Shown: positions 1-6,201 of the stretch, piece after piece
Layout: each line of letters starts with the position of its first letter
How positions within the stretch are numbered: position 1 is the first letter of the stretch
Assembly: GCA_001805655.1 (NCBI GenBank)
Contig: MHGR01000029.1
Coordinates: forward strand, 1,099 to 10,362
Direction: 5' to 3'
Source: Omnitrophica WOR_2 bacterium RIFCSPHIGHO2_02_FULL_52_10
GTDB taxonomy: Bacteria; Omnitrophota; Gorgyraeia; Zapsychrales; Zapsychraceae
Length of the DNA: 9,264 nt
Notes under the pieces: generated by a model
Databases searched by the model: none
Told to the model about the DNA's origin: nothing
Seen by the model: only the letters and a program-made list of their open reading frames with translations
Position numbers and translations under genes: made by a program

Positions 1-319
1 GTTTGCTACAAGCAACTGCCGTGATCTTAGCCATATCTTTGCCTTTGAATTTAGCAGGCTGTCCTGATCGCGCCCGTTCATTAATGGCGCCCTCTAAACC
101 GTCATGATGATATTTGCGCCGGATATTAAATATGGTTGCCAAACACACATTTAACGCATCGGATATTTCTTCATCTGTTTTACCCTTGGCCTCATCGGCT
201 AACAATAAAATGCGGCATCGGGTGATTTTACGGGCTTTGTCTTTACCTGATTCAACGATTTTGTGCAAATACTGACGCTGCTGTTCATTGAGTTTAACAC
301 AATGGCTTTTTTGGCTCAT
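1..319 (-). CDS. IS630-family transposase, N-terminal part (cut by window edge)
   Basis: The minus strand from ATG at 319 reads 106 codons with no stop to the window edge. The peptide starts MSQKSHCVKLNEQQRQYL and continues through an ARKITRCRILLLADE-type segment, an EEISDALNV helix-turn-helix, RRKYHHDGLEGAINE, RARSGQPAKF and finally TAVACS. This order (helix-turn-helix, basic 'R.GQP.K' linker, 'AxACS') is the N-terminal DNA-binding region of IS630/Tc1-mariner-type transposases; the DDE catalytic domain would lie beyond base 1. GAGGAG six bases before the ATG is a good ribosome binding site, and a sigma70-like promoter lies further upstream. There is no frameshift in the visible part. Completeness, the other inverted end and the TA target duplication cannot be judged. 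Family assignment is from motif recognition. Confidence 0.85.
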   Translation of the reverse strand, partial: MSQKSHCVKLNEQQRQYLHKIVESGKDKARKITRCRILLLADEAKGKTDEEISDALNVCLATIFNIRRKYHHDGLEGAINERARSGQPAKFKGKDMAKITAVACSK

Positions 320-353
320 GGTTGTCTCCTCTCTGAGAAGATTGTACCATGAG

Positions 354-383
354 ATTATATACTATCATTAACTAATTTAACAA
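354..383 (-). promoter_or_regulatory. Probable promoter of the IS630 transposase
   Basis: On the minus strand TTGTTA (378-383) and a perfect TATAAT (354-359) are separated by 18 bases. They sit about 35-60 bases upstream of the transposase ATG at 319, with the GAGGAG ribosome binding site in between. The position suggests it belongs to the insertion sequence itself. Confidence 0.55.
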
Positions 384-407
384 TGTACTACTGCTCGGGG
401 TTATTTC

Positions 408-449
408 GGCCACACACTTACGTTCACTATCGTTCCGTAAGTGTGGGCC
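408..449. repeat. Stable hairpin at the IS/riboswitch boundary
   Basis: GGCC (408-411), one bulged A (412) and CACACTTACG (413-422) pair with CGTAAGTGTG (436-445) and GGCC (446-449), giving 14 bp around a 13-nt loop. The loop and its edges hold a short direct repeat, CGTTC-ACTAT-CGTTC. There is no adjacent T-run on either strand, so it is not a standard intrinsic terminator. It lies between the transposase promoter and the terminator at 454-492, so it may be part of the IS end or pre-existing intergenic DNA; the sequence does not decide. Confidence 0.6.
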
Positions 450-453
450 TCAA

Positions 454-492
454 TAAAAAAAGCCCTCAATCGAATGCCTTCGACTGAGAGCT
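454..492 (-). terminator. Intrinsic terminator downstream of the riboswitch
   Basis: On the minus strand AGCTCTCAGTCGAA, a GGCA loop and TTCGATTGAGGGCT form a 14-bp stem with two G-U pairs, followed at once by seven T (455-461 on the plus strand are all A). This is a textbook Rho-independent terminator. It is about 140 nt downstream of the cobalamin riboswitch on the same strand, so it may be the riboswitch expression platform, or simply end transcription entering from the DUF6580 gene. It also shields the transposase gene from read-through. Confidence 0.85.
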
Positions 493-546
493 TACCCGTT
501 TCTCGCTTCTCAATAATGTATGTTCAACGCCACCGTCCAGCGCGGT

Positions 547-592
547 AGTCATCAAGAAAATCGTTTGCGCGATGACTTTTGAACGATTTTCT
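547..592. repeat. Interlocked inverted repeats (pseudoknot or switch-like)
   Basis: Two perfect inverted repeats overlap. AGTCATC (547-553) pairs with GATGACT (571-577), and AGAAAATCGTT (555-565) pairs with AACGATTTTCT (582-592). The arms alternate a-b-a'-b', so the two helices either form an H-type pseudoknot or exclude one another. Only 1, 5 and 4 nt separate the arms, which makes a full pseudoknot sterically tight and mutually exclusive hairpins more likely. The block lies between the riboswitch and its downstream terminator, where an expression platform would be expected. Confidence 0.65.
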
Positions 593-658
593 AGCCCCCC
601 TTGGCTATATAATTTCCTGGGGGTGAAAAACCATATCGGCCGTGTTCTGACTTATCGC

Positions 659-742
659 CAGTGGTCAGTGGTCAGCAGTCAGTGGTCAGTAAAGATTGTT
701 TATCTTTTACCTGACCACTGAGCACTGAACACTGTGCACTGA
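659..742. repeat. CAGTGGTCAG repeat hairpin inside the riboswitch
   Basis: CAGTGGTCAG occurs at 659-668 and 680-689 with a partial TGGTCAG copy between them. The inverse CTGACCACTG is at 711-720, followed by degenerate CACTGA copies to 742. CAGTGGTCAGTAAAGAT (680-696) pairs with ATCTTTTACCTGACCACTG (702-720) with small bulges around a 5-nt loop, and the flanking copies extend the helix imperfectly. The block occupies the riboswitch segment between the CTGTGA core and the AAGTCAG 3' block. Such low-complexity GTCAGTG-type repeats recur between genes in some uncultured bacteria (from memory, not checked here). Confidence 0.75.
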
Positions 743-820
743 CAAATCACAGCGGCGGGACCGTTCCGGCATAACGGGCCTCCTTTCCTGCAAGGACCCG
801 GGCACCGGATTTCCATTTTT

Positions 821-928
821 CTGCTTCGCAAAACTAATTTCCTAATTAGTTTTGCTTCGCAGGAATATTCATAATTAGAATAATTCCTTCGAAGCAAAAG
901 TAATGGAAACATTACTTTTGCGAAGAAG
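821..928. repeat. BIME-like pair of related palindromes inserted in the riboswitch
   Basis: Two 42-nt hairpins share one plan: 4 bp, a symmetric 3x3 internal loop, 12 bp and a 4-nt loop. Hairpin A is CTGC (821-824), TTC, GCAAAACTAATT (828-839), TCCT, AATTAGTTTTGC (844-855), TTC, GCAG (859-862). Hairpin B is CTTC (887-890), GAA, GCAAAAGTAATG (894-905), GAAA, CATTACTTTTGC (910-921), GAA, GAAG (925-928). The reverse complement of B closely resembles A, so they are inverted copies. The 24-bp linker (863-886) is itself nearly palindromic. On the minus strand A carries the same GAA/GAA internal loop as B on the plus strand. This resembles REP/BIME elements. No target duplication is evident. Confidence 0.75.
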
Positions 929-975
929 AATCATCCCGGCATTGCTGCCGGGAACCGATATGAAGAATATTCCCC

Positions 976-1476
976 TTAAAGAACGTGGCTCAGGCGCGTG
1001 TTCTTGGCCCAAGCGGCGACGGCTTCATAGCCGCCGAACAGCACAACCCCGTAAATAAAAGTGCTTAGGAGCTCATTTCTGAAAAATGGCATCGCCAACA
1101 CAAAGCATTCGGTCAGCCCGGCCCAGGTCATGGGGTACATGCCCGAAACGAGCCAGACCCCGAAATTCGTCGTGATAAAGAAAAGAACGGCGGAAGCCAG
1201 CCCGCCGGCCACGACGGTCGTGAGGTTCTTGTTTTTTCTGACCCAAAAACCGATGCCCACGATCAGGAGGATGGTTCCCCACGTAAAAAACATGGTTTCA
1301 TGAAAGCCTAAAATAATATCCGAGACGGCCAGCAGGGCGAGGGGCAGAATGAGCGCCTGCTTTTTCTTCAGATAAACGCCCCCGAACAAGGCCAGGGCGA
1401 TGACAGGCGTGAAATTCCAGGCGTGCACAACTAAACGGGAAACAACACCAATCACGAGCAACCAAAATGCTAACAT
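976..1476 (-). CDS. Small polytopic membrane protein, DUF6580-like
   Basis: A 166-residue protein with about five hydrophobic segments (roughly 1-18, 22-36, 41-58, 62-78, 88-110, with a last one near 135-155) and no soluble domain. Visible landmarks are WNFTP (20-24) at the start of a transmembrane segment followed by ALALFGG, an SD pair (52-53), TTNFGVW (102-108), YPMTWAGL and a PFFRNELL segment (130-137). This combination is what I recall for DUF6580, a family of short membrane proteins of unknown function sometimes compared to S components of ECF vitamin transporters; that comparison is not proven. The ATG is preceded by AAGGGGAG at a suitable distance, and by a strong promoter. The stop lies about 10 nt before a cobalamin riboswitch on the same strand, which makes a link to corrinoid uptake conceivable, but it is upstream of the riboswitch, not controlled by it. 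Confidence 0.75.
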   Translation of the reverse strand: MLAFWLLVIGVVSRLVVHAWNFTPVIALALFGGVYLKKKQALILPLALLAVSDIILGFHETMFFTWGTILLIVGIGFWVRKNKNLTTVVAGGLASAVLFFITTNFGVWLVSGMYPMTWAGLTECFVLAMPFFRNELLSTFIYGVVLFGGYEAVAAWAKNTRLSHVL

Positions 1477-1529
1477 AATCTCCCCTTTCTGTAGAACAGA
1501 ATGTATTGGTATGCCATCAAATACATCTC

Positions 1530-1558
1530 AATATAAATTAATTGCCTTTTAGTGTCAA
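1530..1558 (-). promoter_or_regulatory. Near-consensus sigma70 promoter for the DUF6580-like gene
   Basis: On the minus strand TTGACA (1553-1558) and TATATT (1530-1535) are exactly 17 bp apart. The predicted start near 1523 gives a leader of about 45 nt. The leader contains a small hairpin, TTCTGT-TCT-ACAGAA (1487-1501 on the plus strand), just before the AAGGGGAG ribosome binding site. The -35 box directly abuts a GAGAATATTC repeat, which may be an operator. Confidence 0.8.
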
Positions 1559-1623
1559 GAGAATATTCAAATTGGCTTAAAAGAGCGCGGTATCCGAGAA
1601 TATTCTTTACAAAAAACCGCGCT
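1559..1623. promoter_or_regulatory. Duplicated GAGAATATTC motif and hairpin between divergent genes
   Basis: GAGAATATTC, with a palindromic GAATATTC core, occurs at 1559-1568 and 1596-1605, 37 bp apart. The second copy lies in the loop of a stem formed by AGCGCGGT (1584-1591) and ACCGCGCT (1616-1623), extendable by AAGA with one bulge. The first copy abuts the -35 box of the minus-strand promoter. This arrangement would suit a DNA-binding regulator of the divergent promoters, but none is encoded here. The plus-strand promoter is less clear; TTGTAA (1626-1631) followed 16 bp later by TAAATA (1648-1653) is a weak candidate. Confidence 0.4.
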
Positions 1624-1706
1624 TCTTGTAAACTTACACAAAATTAGTAAATATCCTACTACCAATTACATCTAAGCGTAATTCCGCATTGAAAGAGGCC
1701 GGTTTA

Positions 1707-4034
1707 ATGCTGAACCGTTTCACTCCTCCACAAAAAAAGAATATCGCGTTCCTGATGCTCATTCCCATCCTGTTGGCAATTTTCCTTTGGATATATTCCG
1801 ATAAGCCACCCTATGGTTACCCCGGAAACGAATTAAGCAATAATTACTGGGGAATCATTGTCAATATCGCGCATAAATGGCGGGCTACGGAACTCAGTTT
1901 CTGGGATAAAGGGCTCCAGGGAGGAGAGAGCTTATTCACTTCCGGTCAGTATCCCCTCCTTAACCCCTCAAATATTCTATGTCTTATCCTTAACGACAAT
2001 GATTTTTATTTGCTGAAACTGATTGAACCCTATTTCCTGGGCGTCCTGTTTATGTTAATCCTCTTAAACAGGCAATATAAGTTGAGTCTGCCTATTTCCG
2101 TTTTCGGGTCATTCCTCTACATGGGGGCTATCTTCACACGGCATTCCATCATGCTTGAATCCCCGTTTTTCCTCTGGGGGATCTCCCTCTTTCCTCTCAT
2201 GGTGATCACCATGGAGAAATACATCAAAAAGGATACTTATCTCAGCGCCGCATTGGTAGGAGCGGTCATTGCCTTGATTTTTGCCGGGGAAGGTGTCATC
2301 CAGGTTCCCCAGCTCATTATTTGGTGGGGACTCTTCTATGCGATTTATCTTTGCTATGGATTGCGGTCGAAATTGCGGTTTGAAACCACCCCAAAATTGC
2401 TTTTATGCATCACCCTCCTGAGCATTATGTCCATCGGATTATTTGGTATTCAGTTCATCCCGACCATTGAATTTGTCGCAAATGAATCGATATCCCGGTC
2501 CGGCCATTACATCATCAACAATTTTCCCCTATGGGGCAAATACCCCCCCATGTCTTTGGAACATATCACCCGAAGCGTTATCGGGAGCCCGGGAGGTGTA
2601 AGCGGATTTGTATTTGGTGTTTTATTTCTAGGGACGGTATTAGCCGCGATTCTCCAACCCAAGAAAGTTTTACACAACATTAATAACTTTCATAATTTAC
2701 GGGGGATTTGGTTATCCACCATTCTCTTTTTTATTTTACCATCCCTTGTAGAAACCATCACGGGCTGGCTTCCGCTCACAAAAAAGCCCCTTTCCCTGTT
2801 TTCTACGTTTACCTTTAAGTATGGCTTGCACATATTGGATTTTTGTTTTGCCCTAACTTTTTGCGTGTTCCTGGACAGCGAAACGGCAACCATACAAGAC
2901 ATCAAGAAATCAAAAAAAGCAATTTACATTACTGCGGTCTTTATAGGGGCAGCCTGTTTCTACGCATTTTCACCGGTAGCGCAATGGATGAAAGGTCTCA
3001 ACATGAGCCCCTCGGTATTCTTCACCTCTCTGCCGTCTCTTGTCTCCAAAAGAATGATCGCCGCGTGTATTGTCTTTATAACATGCATCATCTCTCTGTT
3101 TTATTTGGTTATCCGCCCGAGAAATAGGACCTTAAAACTGATCTCCTGGGCATCCCTCATACTGCTGGGATTCATGACCGTCATCACCAGTTATAACTGG
3201 AATGACAAAGGACGGGTGACAGATCAATTCGGATCTTATTGCTGGAACTGTCCTGAACACTTGTATTTTAAAGCATCTAAAAATAAGCACTTCTTTTCCC
3301 TGCCTCACGACACCCCTGCGTACATGGCAGCCAATTACGGCCTGTTGTATGATGTTTACAGCACTACGGCCTTTATGCCCCTGGATCCAAGACGTTTCGT
3401 TGATTTTCAAACCAAATTCAGATATAATGCGAAGTCAGCGGCGGCGCCAAACTATTTTCCTATACACTTTACAACCGTCCAAACAACCAATCATCTTAAC
3501 TGGACTGATTTCGTCTTAAAAGTAAAGGGGACAGATTATGACATATATGAACACCTCTCCGAACCGGAGAAAGTGTTCTTTGCCAATCGCCTCAAGATTG
3601 TCTCTTTGCCTGAATTGCTTCACAACGCATTTTATGAGCCCCCGATAAATACTTTTTACGTTTCTGTTGACGACGCGCAATACATAGCGCACTATAAACC
3701 CGAATATGCAGGAAACACAAATACCGGACAAACGTACAGCAATTACACGGAAATACGCCCGGGTTCTGTTCAATTTCACGCGACATCTTCTCAAGAAACG
3801 TATGCCATGGTGCCCGAAATGTTTCAATCCGGATGGCTGGTCAGAATTGACGGGTCCCCAGCAAGAATATTCCCGGCCAATTATATTTTCATCGGATTTG
3901 TCCTGCCCGCAGGAGAGCACTTCATCCAAATGACATTTACACCCCCCGGTTTATACTTGGGGTTAGCCACCAGCATTCTCAGCGTCTTTCTTTTGATATT
4001 CTTATTCTATAGACACAGGAAAACATGTCCATGA
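1707..4034 (+). CDS. YfhO-like polytopic membrane protein
   Basis: A large membrane protein of 775 residues from the ATG at 1707. That start has GAGG eight bases upstream and is preferred over an in-frame TTG at 1689. The first membrane segment is at about 12-30, followed by an outside loop with an FWDKGLQGGESLFTSGQYPLLNPSN stretch (split: FWDKGLQGGE, then SLFTSGQYPLLNP). It matches the 'plWnp..GGePl...q...fyPlN' pattern of YfhO-type GT-C-fold proteins. Many further membrane helices reach residue ~510, then an external domain. The C-terminal SGWLVRIDGSPARIFPAN, GFVLPAGEHF and FTPPGLYLG segments (about 705-750) and a last helix are the YfhO C-terminal signature. YfhO proteins are implicated in sugar decoration of cell-surface polymers; the substrate here is unknown. 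It overlaps the next gene by 10 bases. Its DNA is more AT-rich than that of the later operon genes. Confidence 0.8.
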   Translation: MLNRFTPPQKKNIAFLMLIPILLAIFLWIYSDKPPYGYPGNELSNNYWGIIVNIAHKWRATELSFWDKGLQGGESLFTSGQYPLLNPSNILCLILNDNDFYLLKLIEPYFLGVLFMLILLNRQYKLSLPISVFGSFLYMGAIFTRHSIMLESPFFLWGISLFPLMVITMEKYIKKDTYLSAALVGAVIALIFAGEGVIQVPQLIIWWGLFYAIYLCYGLRSKLRFETTPKLLLCITLLSIMSIGLFGIQFIPTIEFVANESISRSGHYIINNFPLWGKYPPMSLEHITRSVIGSPGGVSGFVFGVLFLGTVLAAILQPKKVLHNINNFHNLRGIWLSTILFFILPSLVETITGWLPLTKKPLSLFSTFTFKYGLHILDFCFALTFCVFLDSETATIQDIKKSKKAIYITAVFIGAACFYAFSPVAQWMKGLNMSPSVFFTSLPSLVSKRMIAACIVFITCIISLFYLVIRPRNRTLKLISWASLILLGFMTVITSYNWNDKGRVTDQFGSYCWNCPEHLYFKASKNKHFFSLPHDTPAYMAANYGLLYDVYSTTAFMPLDPRRFVDFQTKFRYNAKSAAAPNYFPIHFTTVQTTNHLNWTDFVLKVKGTDYDIYEHLSEPEKVFFANRLKIVSLPELLHNAFYEPPINTFYVSVDDAQYIAHYKPEYAGNTNTGQTYSNYTEIRPGSVQFHATSSQETYAMVPEMFQSGWLVRIDGSPARIFPANYIFIGFVLPAGEHFIQMTFTPPGLYLGLATSILSVFLLIFLFYRHRKTCP

Positions 4035-5476
4035 AAAACGGGCAATCAGAAATTTTTTCCAACAGTGTTTTTTGGGCGTTCGCGCTATCCATGATCTATT
4101 GGGCGTACCTTTTTTTCACGGCTGTTCCCTCCATCGTCCATGACGCCATCGGCTATGAAGACCTCGGCCGCGTGCTTTCCCGCGAGGGTTGGCTAAAATA
4201 TTTTCAAACCGGCCCCAACCGGGAGCCCCTCTATCCGCTGCTCATCTCCATCTCCATGTCCATCGCCGATATCTTCTCTATATCTTATATCCCCATTCAA
4301 AAGCTGCTCCAAATCTGCCTCCTCTTTGGAACGCAGATTTTGTCTTTGGGGTTATTGAAAAAACTGGGCATCAAAGATGCCCTCGCCGCTTGGGTGGTTT
4401 TATACATCGGCCTTTCCCCGGCCATGGTCAATTCCGCCTTGAGCCTGTTTTCTGAAATTACCGCCTACCCTCTGATTTTGGGGATCATGTACGCCCTGGT
4501 CAAGGCCTGGCGTTCGATCTTGCGCGCCGACTCCGCCTTAAAAATGGCGCTCCTTGCCCTGGGCACGGGGCTCCTCTTTATGCTCATCATATCGGTTAAA
4601 GCTATCTTCGAATACCTGTTTTTGATCATACTTTTGCCTTTCCTGATGCTTATCTTTTATTCTTTCCGGCAAAAAAACAGACAACTGGCCATGAGCGCCA
4701 TCACGTATACCGTTATTACATTTTGCTCCGTAGCTTTATTCCTGCACGCCTTTAAAGCCATGAACCAAAAGCATAACGGGATTTATGCCTTTACCAACCG
4801 CGGAGCCTGGATGCTTTACGGGACCGTGGAGCGCCGGCTGGTCCAAATGACCCCCCGGAAAATTTTCGCCGCCCTGGCCATGGTGCCCGGCGACGGCGTC
4901 TGCAACGCCCTGTTCGGGAAAGAAGAATGCTACCACTGGACATTTGACCAAACCATGAACCTTGGCGTCGAAAAGCTGGGGGAATTGGACGCCCTGGGGG
5001 TCCCTCCCGGCCGGATCGATGCCAAATTAATAGAATTATCCAAAAACAGAATTCTCGACAACCCGCTTCAGTATGGATTCCTGCATTTGGTTGAGGGGGG
5101 GAGAATGTTTTTCTGGGAATCAACGCAGGTCGGTTTTGTCACCTACCCCGCCTGGCTGAGCCAACTATTCTTATTCGCTCCATTCAAGAACGGATTGCGT
5201 CTTATCACAGGGAGTCTCACCGCCGCCGCCTTTTTTTATCTGTTTGTTTTTATTTGCAGGAATAAAAAACTATTACTAAGTACGGATCACGGCGATTCAG
5301 AAAAAGTACAGCTCTGCTTTTTCTTGTTCCTGACCATATTCATCTTTATTCAGCTTTATTCATTCTTTTGCATACTGACGCGCTACAGCTTCCCGATCGC
5401 CCCCCTGTATATTTTGGGGATCAGCTTTCTCCTGCAAAGAATGGCGGCCGGCCGCGCGGAGGTCCGGAAACCATGA
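4025..5476 (+). CDS. GT-C-like membrane glycosyltransferase
   Basis: A 483-residue protein with about ten membrane segments. After the first helix (about 15-33), the predicted outside loop carries [19 protein letters not shown], with Asp40 and an E-D pair at 45-46, followed by [13 protein letters not shown] (63-75). An acidic motif in the first extracytoplasmic loop followed by a 'REPLYP' type segment is the usual layout of GT-C polyprenyl-phosphate-sugar glycosyltransferases (PMT/ArnT/DUF2029-like). I cannot name the subfamily, and no family-specific signature beyond this is certain. Two in-frame starts exist: 4025 and 4031. The second makes a classic ATGA overlap with the previous stop, while AGGA at 4017-4020 serves either. 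Its stop overlaps the next ATG (ATGA at 5473-5476), which points to translational coupling with the GT2 gene that may make its donor. Confidence 0.7.
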   Translation: MSMKNGQSEIFSNSVFWAFALSMIYWAYLFFTAVPSIVHDAIGYEDLGRVLSREGWLKYFQTGPNREPLYPLLISISMSIADIFSISYIPIQKLLQICLLFGTQILSLGLLKKLGIKDALAAWVVLYIGLSPAMVNSALSLFSEITAYPLILGIMYALVKAWRSILRADSALKMALLALGTGLLFMLIISVKAIFEYLFLIILLPFLMLIFYSFRQKNRQLAMSAITYTVITFCSVALFLHAFKAMNQKHNGIYAFTNRGAWMLYGTVERRLVQMTPRKIFAALAMVPGDGVCNALFGKEECYHWTFDQTMNLGVEKLGELDALGVPPGRIDAKLIELSKNRILDNPLQYGFLHLVEGGRMFFWESTQVGFVTYPAWLSQLFLFAPFKNGLRLITGSLTAAAFFYLFVFICRNKKLLLSTDHGDSEKVQLCFFLFLTIFIFIQLYSFFCILTRYSFPIAPLYILGISFLLQRMAAGRAEVRKP

Positions 5477-6180
5477 AAGACATCAATCACCTCCTCCTGT
5501 CGGTCATCATCCCCTGCTATAACGAGAAGACATATATCCAGGAATTGGTAGAAAAAGTGCGCAACGCGCCCGTCTCCAATAAGGAAATCATCATCATTGA
5601 CGATTGCTCGACCGACGGGACCAGGGAAATATTAAAAAGCGAAATCGAGCCCCACGTCGCCAAAGTCATTTATCACGCAAAAAACCTCGGCAAAGGCGCC
5701 GCCCTGCGCGCCGGCTTCAAAATCGCCGCCGGCGACATCATCATCATCCAGGACGCCGACCTGGAATACAACCCCAACGAATACGGCAAATTGATCAAGC
5801 CCATCGTGGAAAACAGGGCCGATGTCGTTTACGGCTCGCGGTTCATCGGCTCCCACGAGCACCGGATTCTTTGGTACTGGCACACGGTCGGCAACCGGTT
5901 TCTGACAACGCTCTCGAACATGCTGACCAACATCAATCTTTCCGACATGGAAACCTGCTATAAGGTGTTCACGAGAGAAGTCATTCAGAAGCTCACGCTG
6001 CGGGAAAACCGGTTCGGCATCGAGCCCGAAATAACCGCCAAAATCGCAAAATTAAAATGCCGGATCTATGACGTCGGCATCTCCTACAGCGGGAGGACGT
6101 ATGAGCAGGGCAAGAAGATCGGCTGGAAAGACGGCGTCTACTCCATCTACTGCATTTTAAGGTACAATTTATTCGGTTGA
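5473..6180 (+). CDS. Family-2 glycosyltransferase, polyprenyl-phosphate sugar synthase type
   Basis: A 235-residue soluble GT-A protein. SVIIPCYNE (10-18) is the nucleotide-sugar binding start, [11 protein letters not shown] (40-50) holds the Asp pair at 43-44, [12 protein letters not shown] (71-82) is the family GKG.A...G element and QDADLEYNP (93-101) is the metal-binding [10 protein letters not shown] (118-124), DMETCYKVF (158-166) and [11 protein letters not shown] (181-191) complete the signature of dolichol/polyprenyl-phosphate mannose or glucose synthases. These move a hexose from GDP-Man or UDP-Glc to polyprenyl phosphate at the inner membrane face. There is no C-terminal membrane anchor, so it resembles single-domain DPM1-type enzymes. 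I chose the ATG at 5473, which overlaps the upstream stop as ATGA and has GGAGG 10 bases before it; a longer frame upstream lies inside the previous gene. The neighbouring membrane GT-C-like proteins could use its product. Confidence 0.88.
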   Translation: MKDINHLLLSVIIPCYNEKTYIQELVEKVRNAPVSNKEIIIIDDCSTDGTREILKSEIEPHVAKVIYHAKNLGKGAALRAGFKIAAGDIIIIQDADLEYNPNEYGKLIKPIVENRADVVYGSRFIGSHEHRILWYWHTVGNRFLTTLSNMLTNINLSDMETCYKVFTREVIQKLTLRENRFGIEPEITAKIAKLKCRIYDVGISYSGRTYEQGKKIGWKDGVYSIYCILRYNLFG

Positions 6181-6201
6181 GGTTTGAAGAAAGAAATTCA
6201 A

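Larger units (their letters stand above)
629..965 (-). promoter_or_regulatory. Cobalamin (adenosylcobalamin-type) riboswitch, repeat-invaded
   Basis: Read on the minus strand, the 5' end CATATCGGTT runs into a P2-like hairpin (CCCGGCA-GCAA-TGCCGGG, 935-952). Later come AAAAATGGAAATCCGGTGCC, a paired arm ending in TTATGCCGGAAC, and the core GGTCCCGCCGCTGTGA (747-762). The 3' block is CCACTGG, GCGATAAGTCAGAACACGGCC (638-658). These match in order the family pattern GGUuccc, AAaaGGGAA, GGUG/UCC, CCCGCxxCUGUGA, GCCACUG and AGyCAGgAxACC. Independent support comes from the closing helix: CATATCGG (955-962) is perfectly complementary to CCGATATG (632-639), more than 300 nt apart. Known members turn off B12 synthesis or uptake genes when cobalamin binds. 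Deviations are TGGAA instead of GGGAA, a 108-bp palindromic insert (821-928), and no recognisable GGGAAGG element in the peripheral region. It starts about 10 nt after the DUF6580 stop codon. Its target gene is not visible. Whether it still binds cobalamin is uncertain. Confidence 0.85.

Noticed and set aside
466..552. Small minus-strand frame starting MTTALDGGVEHTLL
   Set aside because: Only 28 codons, no ribosome binding site, start inside an inverted repeat and stop inside the terminator stem. RNA structure explains the segment better.
595..660. Minus-strand peptide ending YGFSPPGNYIAKGG that resembled a broken coding remnant
   Set aside because: It overlaps the riboswitch 3' block and closing helix, has no start, and stops after about 20 residues.
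659..742. CRISPR-like array from the repeated CAGTGGTCAG units
   Set aside because: Units are 10 bp, partly inverted and without regular unique spacers; no cas genes are present.
700..912. A 70-codon minus-strand frame
   Set aside because: It runs through the riboswitch and its hairpin insert, has no ribosome binding site and no recognisable protein character.
935..952. CCCGGCA/TGCCGGG hairpin as terminator of the DUF6580-like gene
   Set aside because: No T-run follows on the minus strand, and it fits the 5' hairpin of the cobalamin riboswitch.
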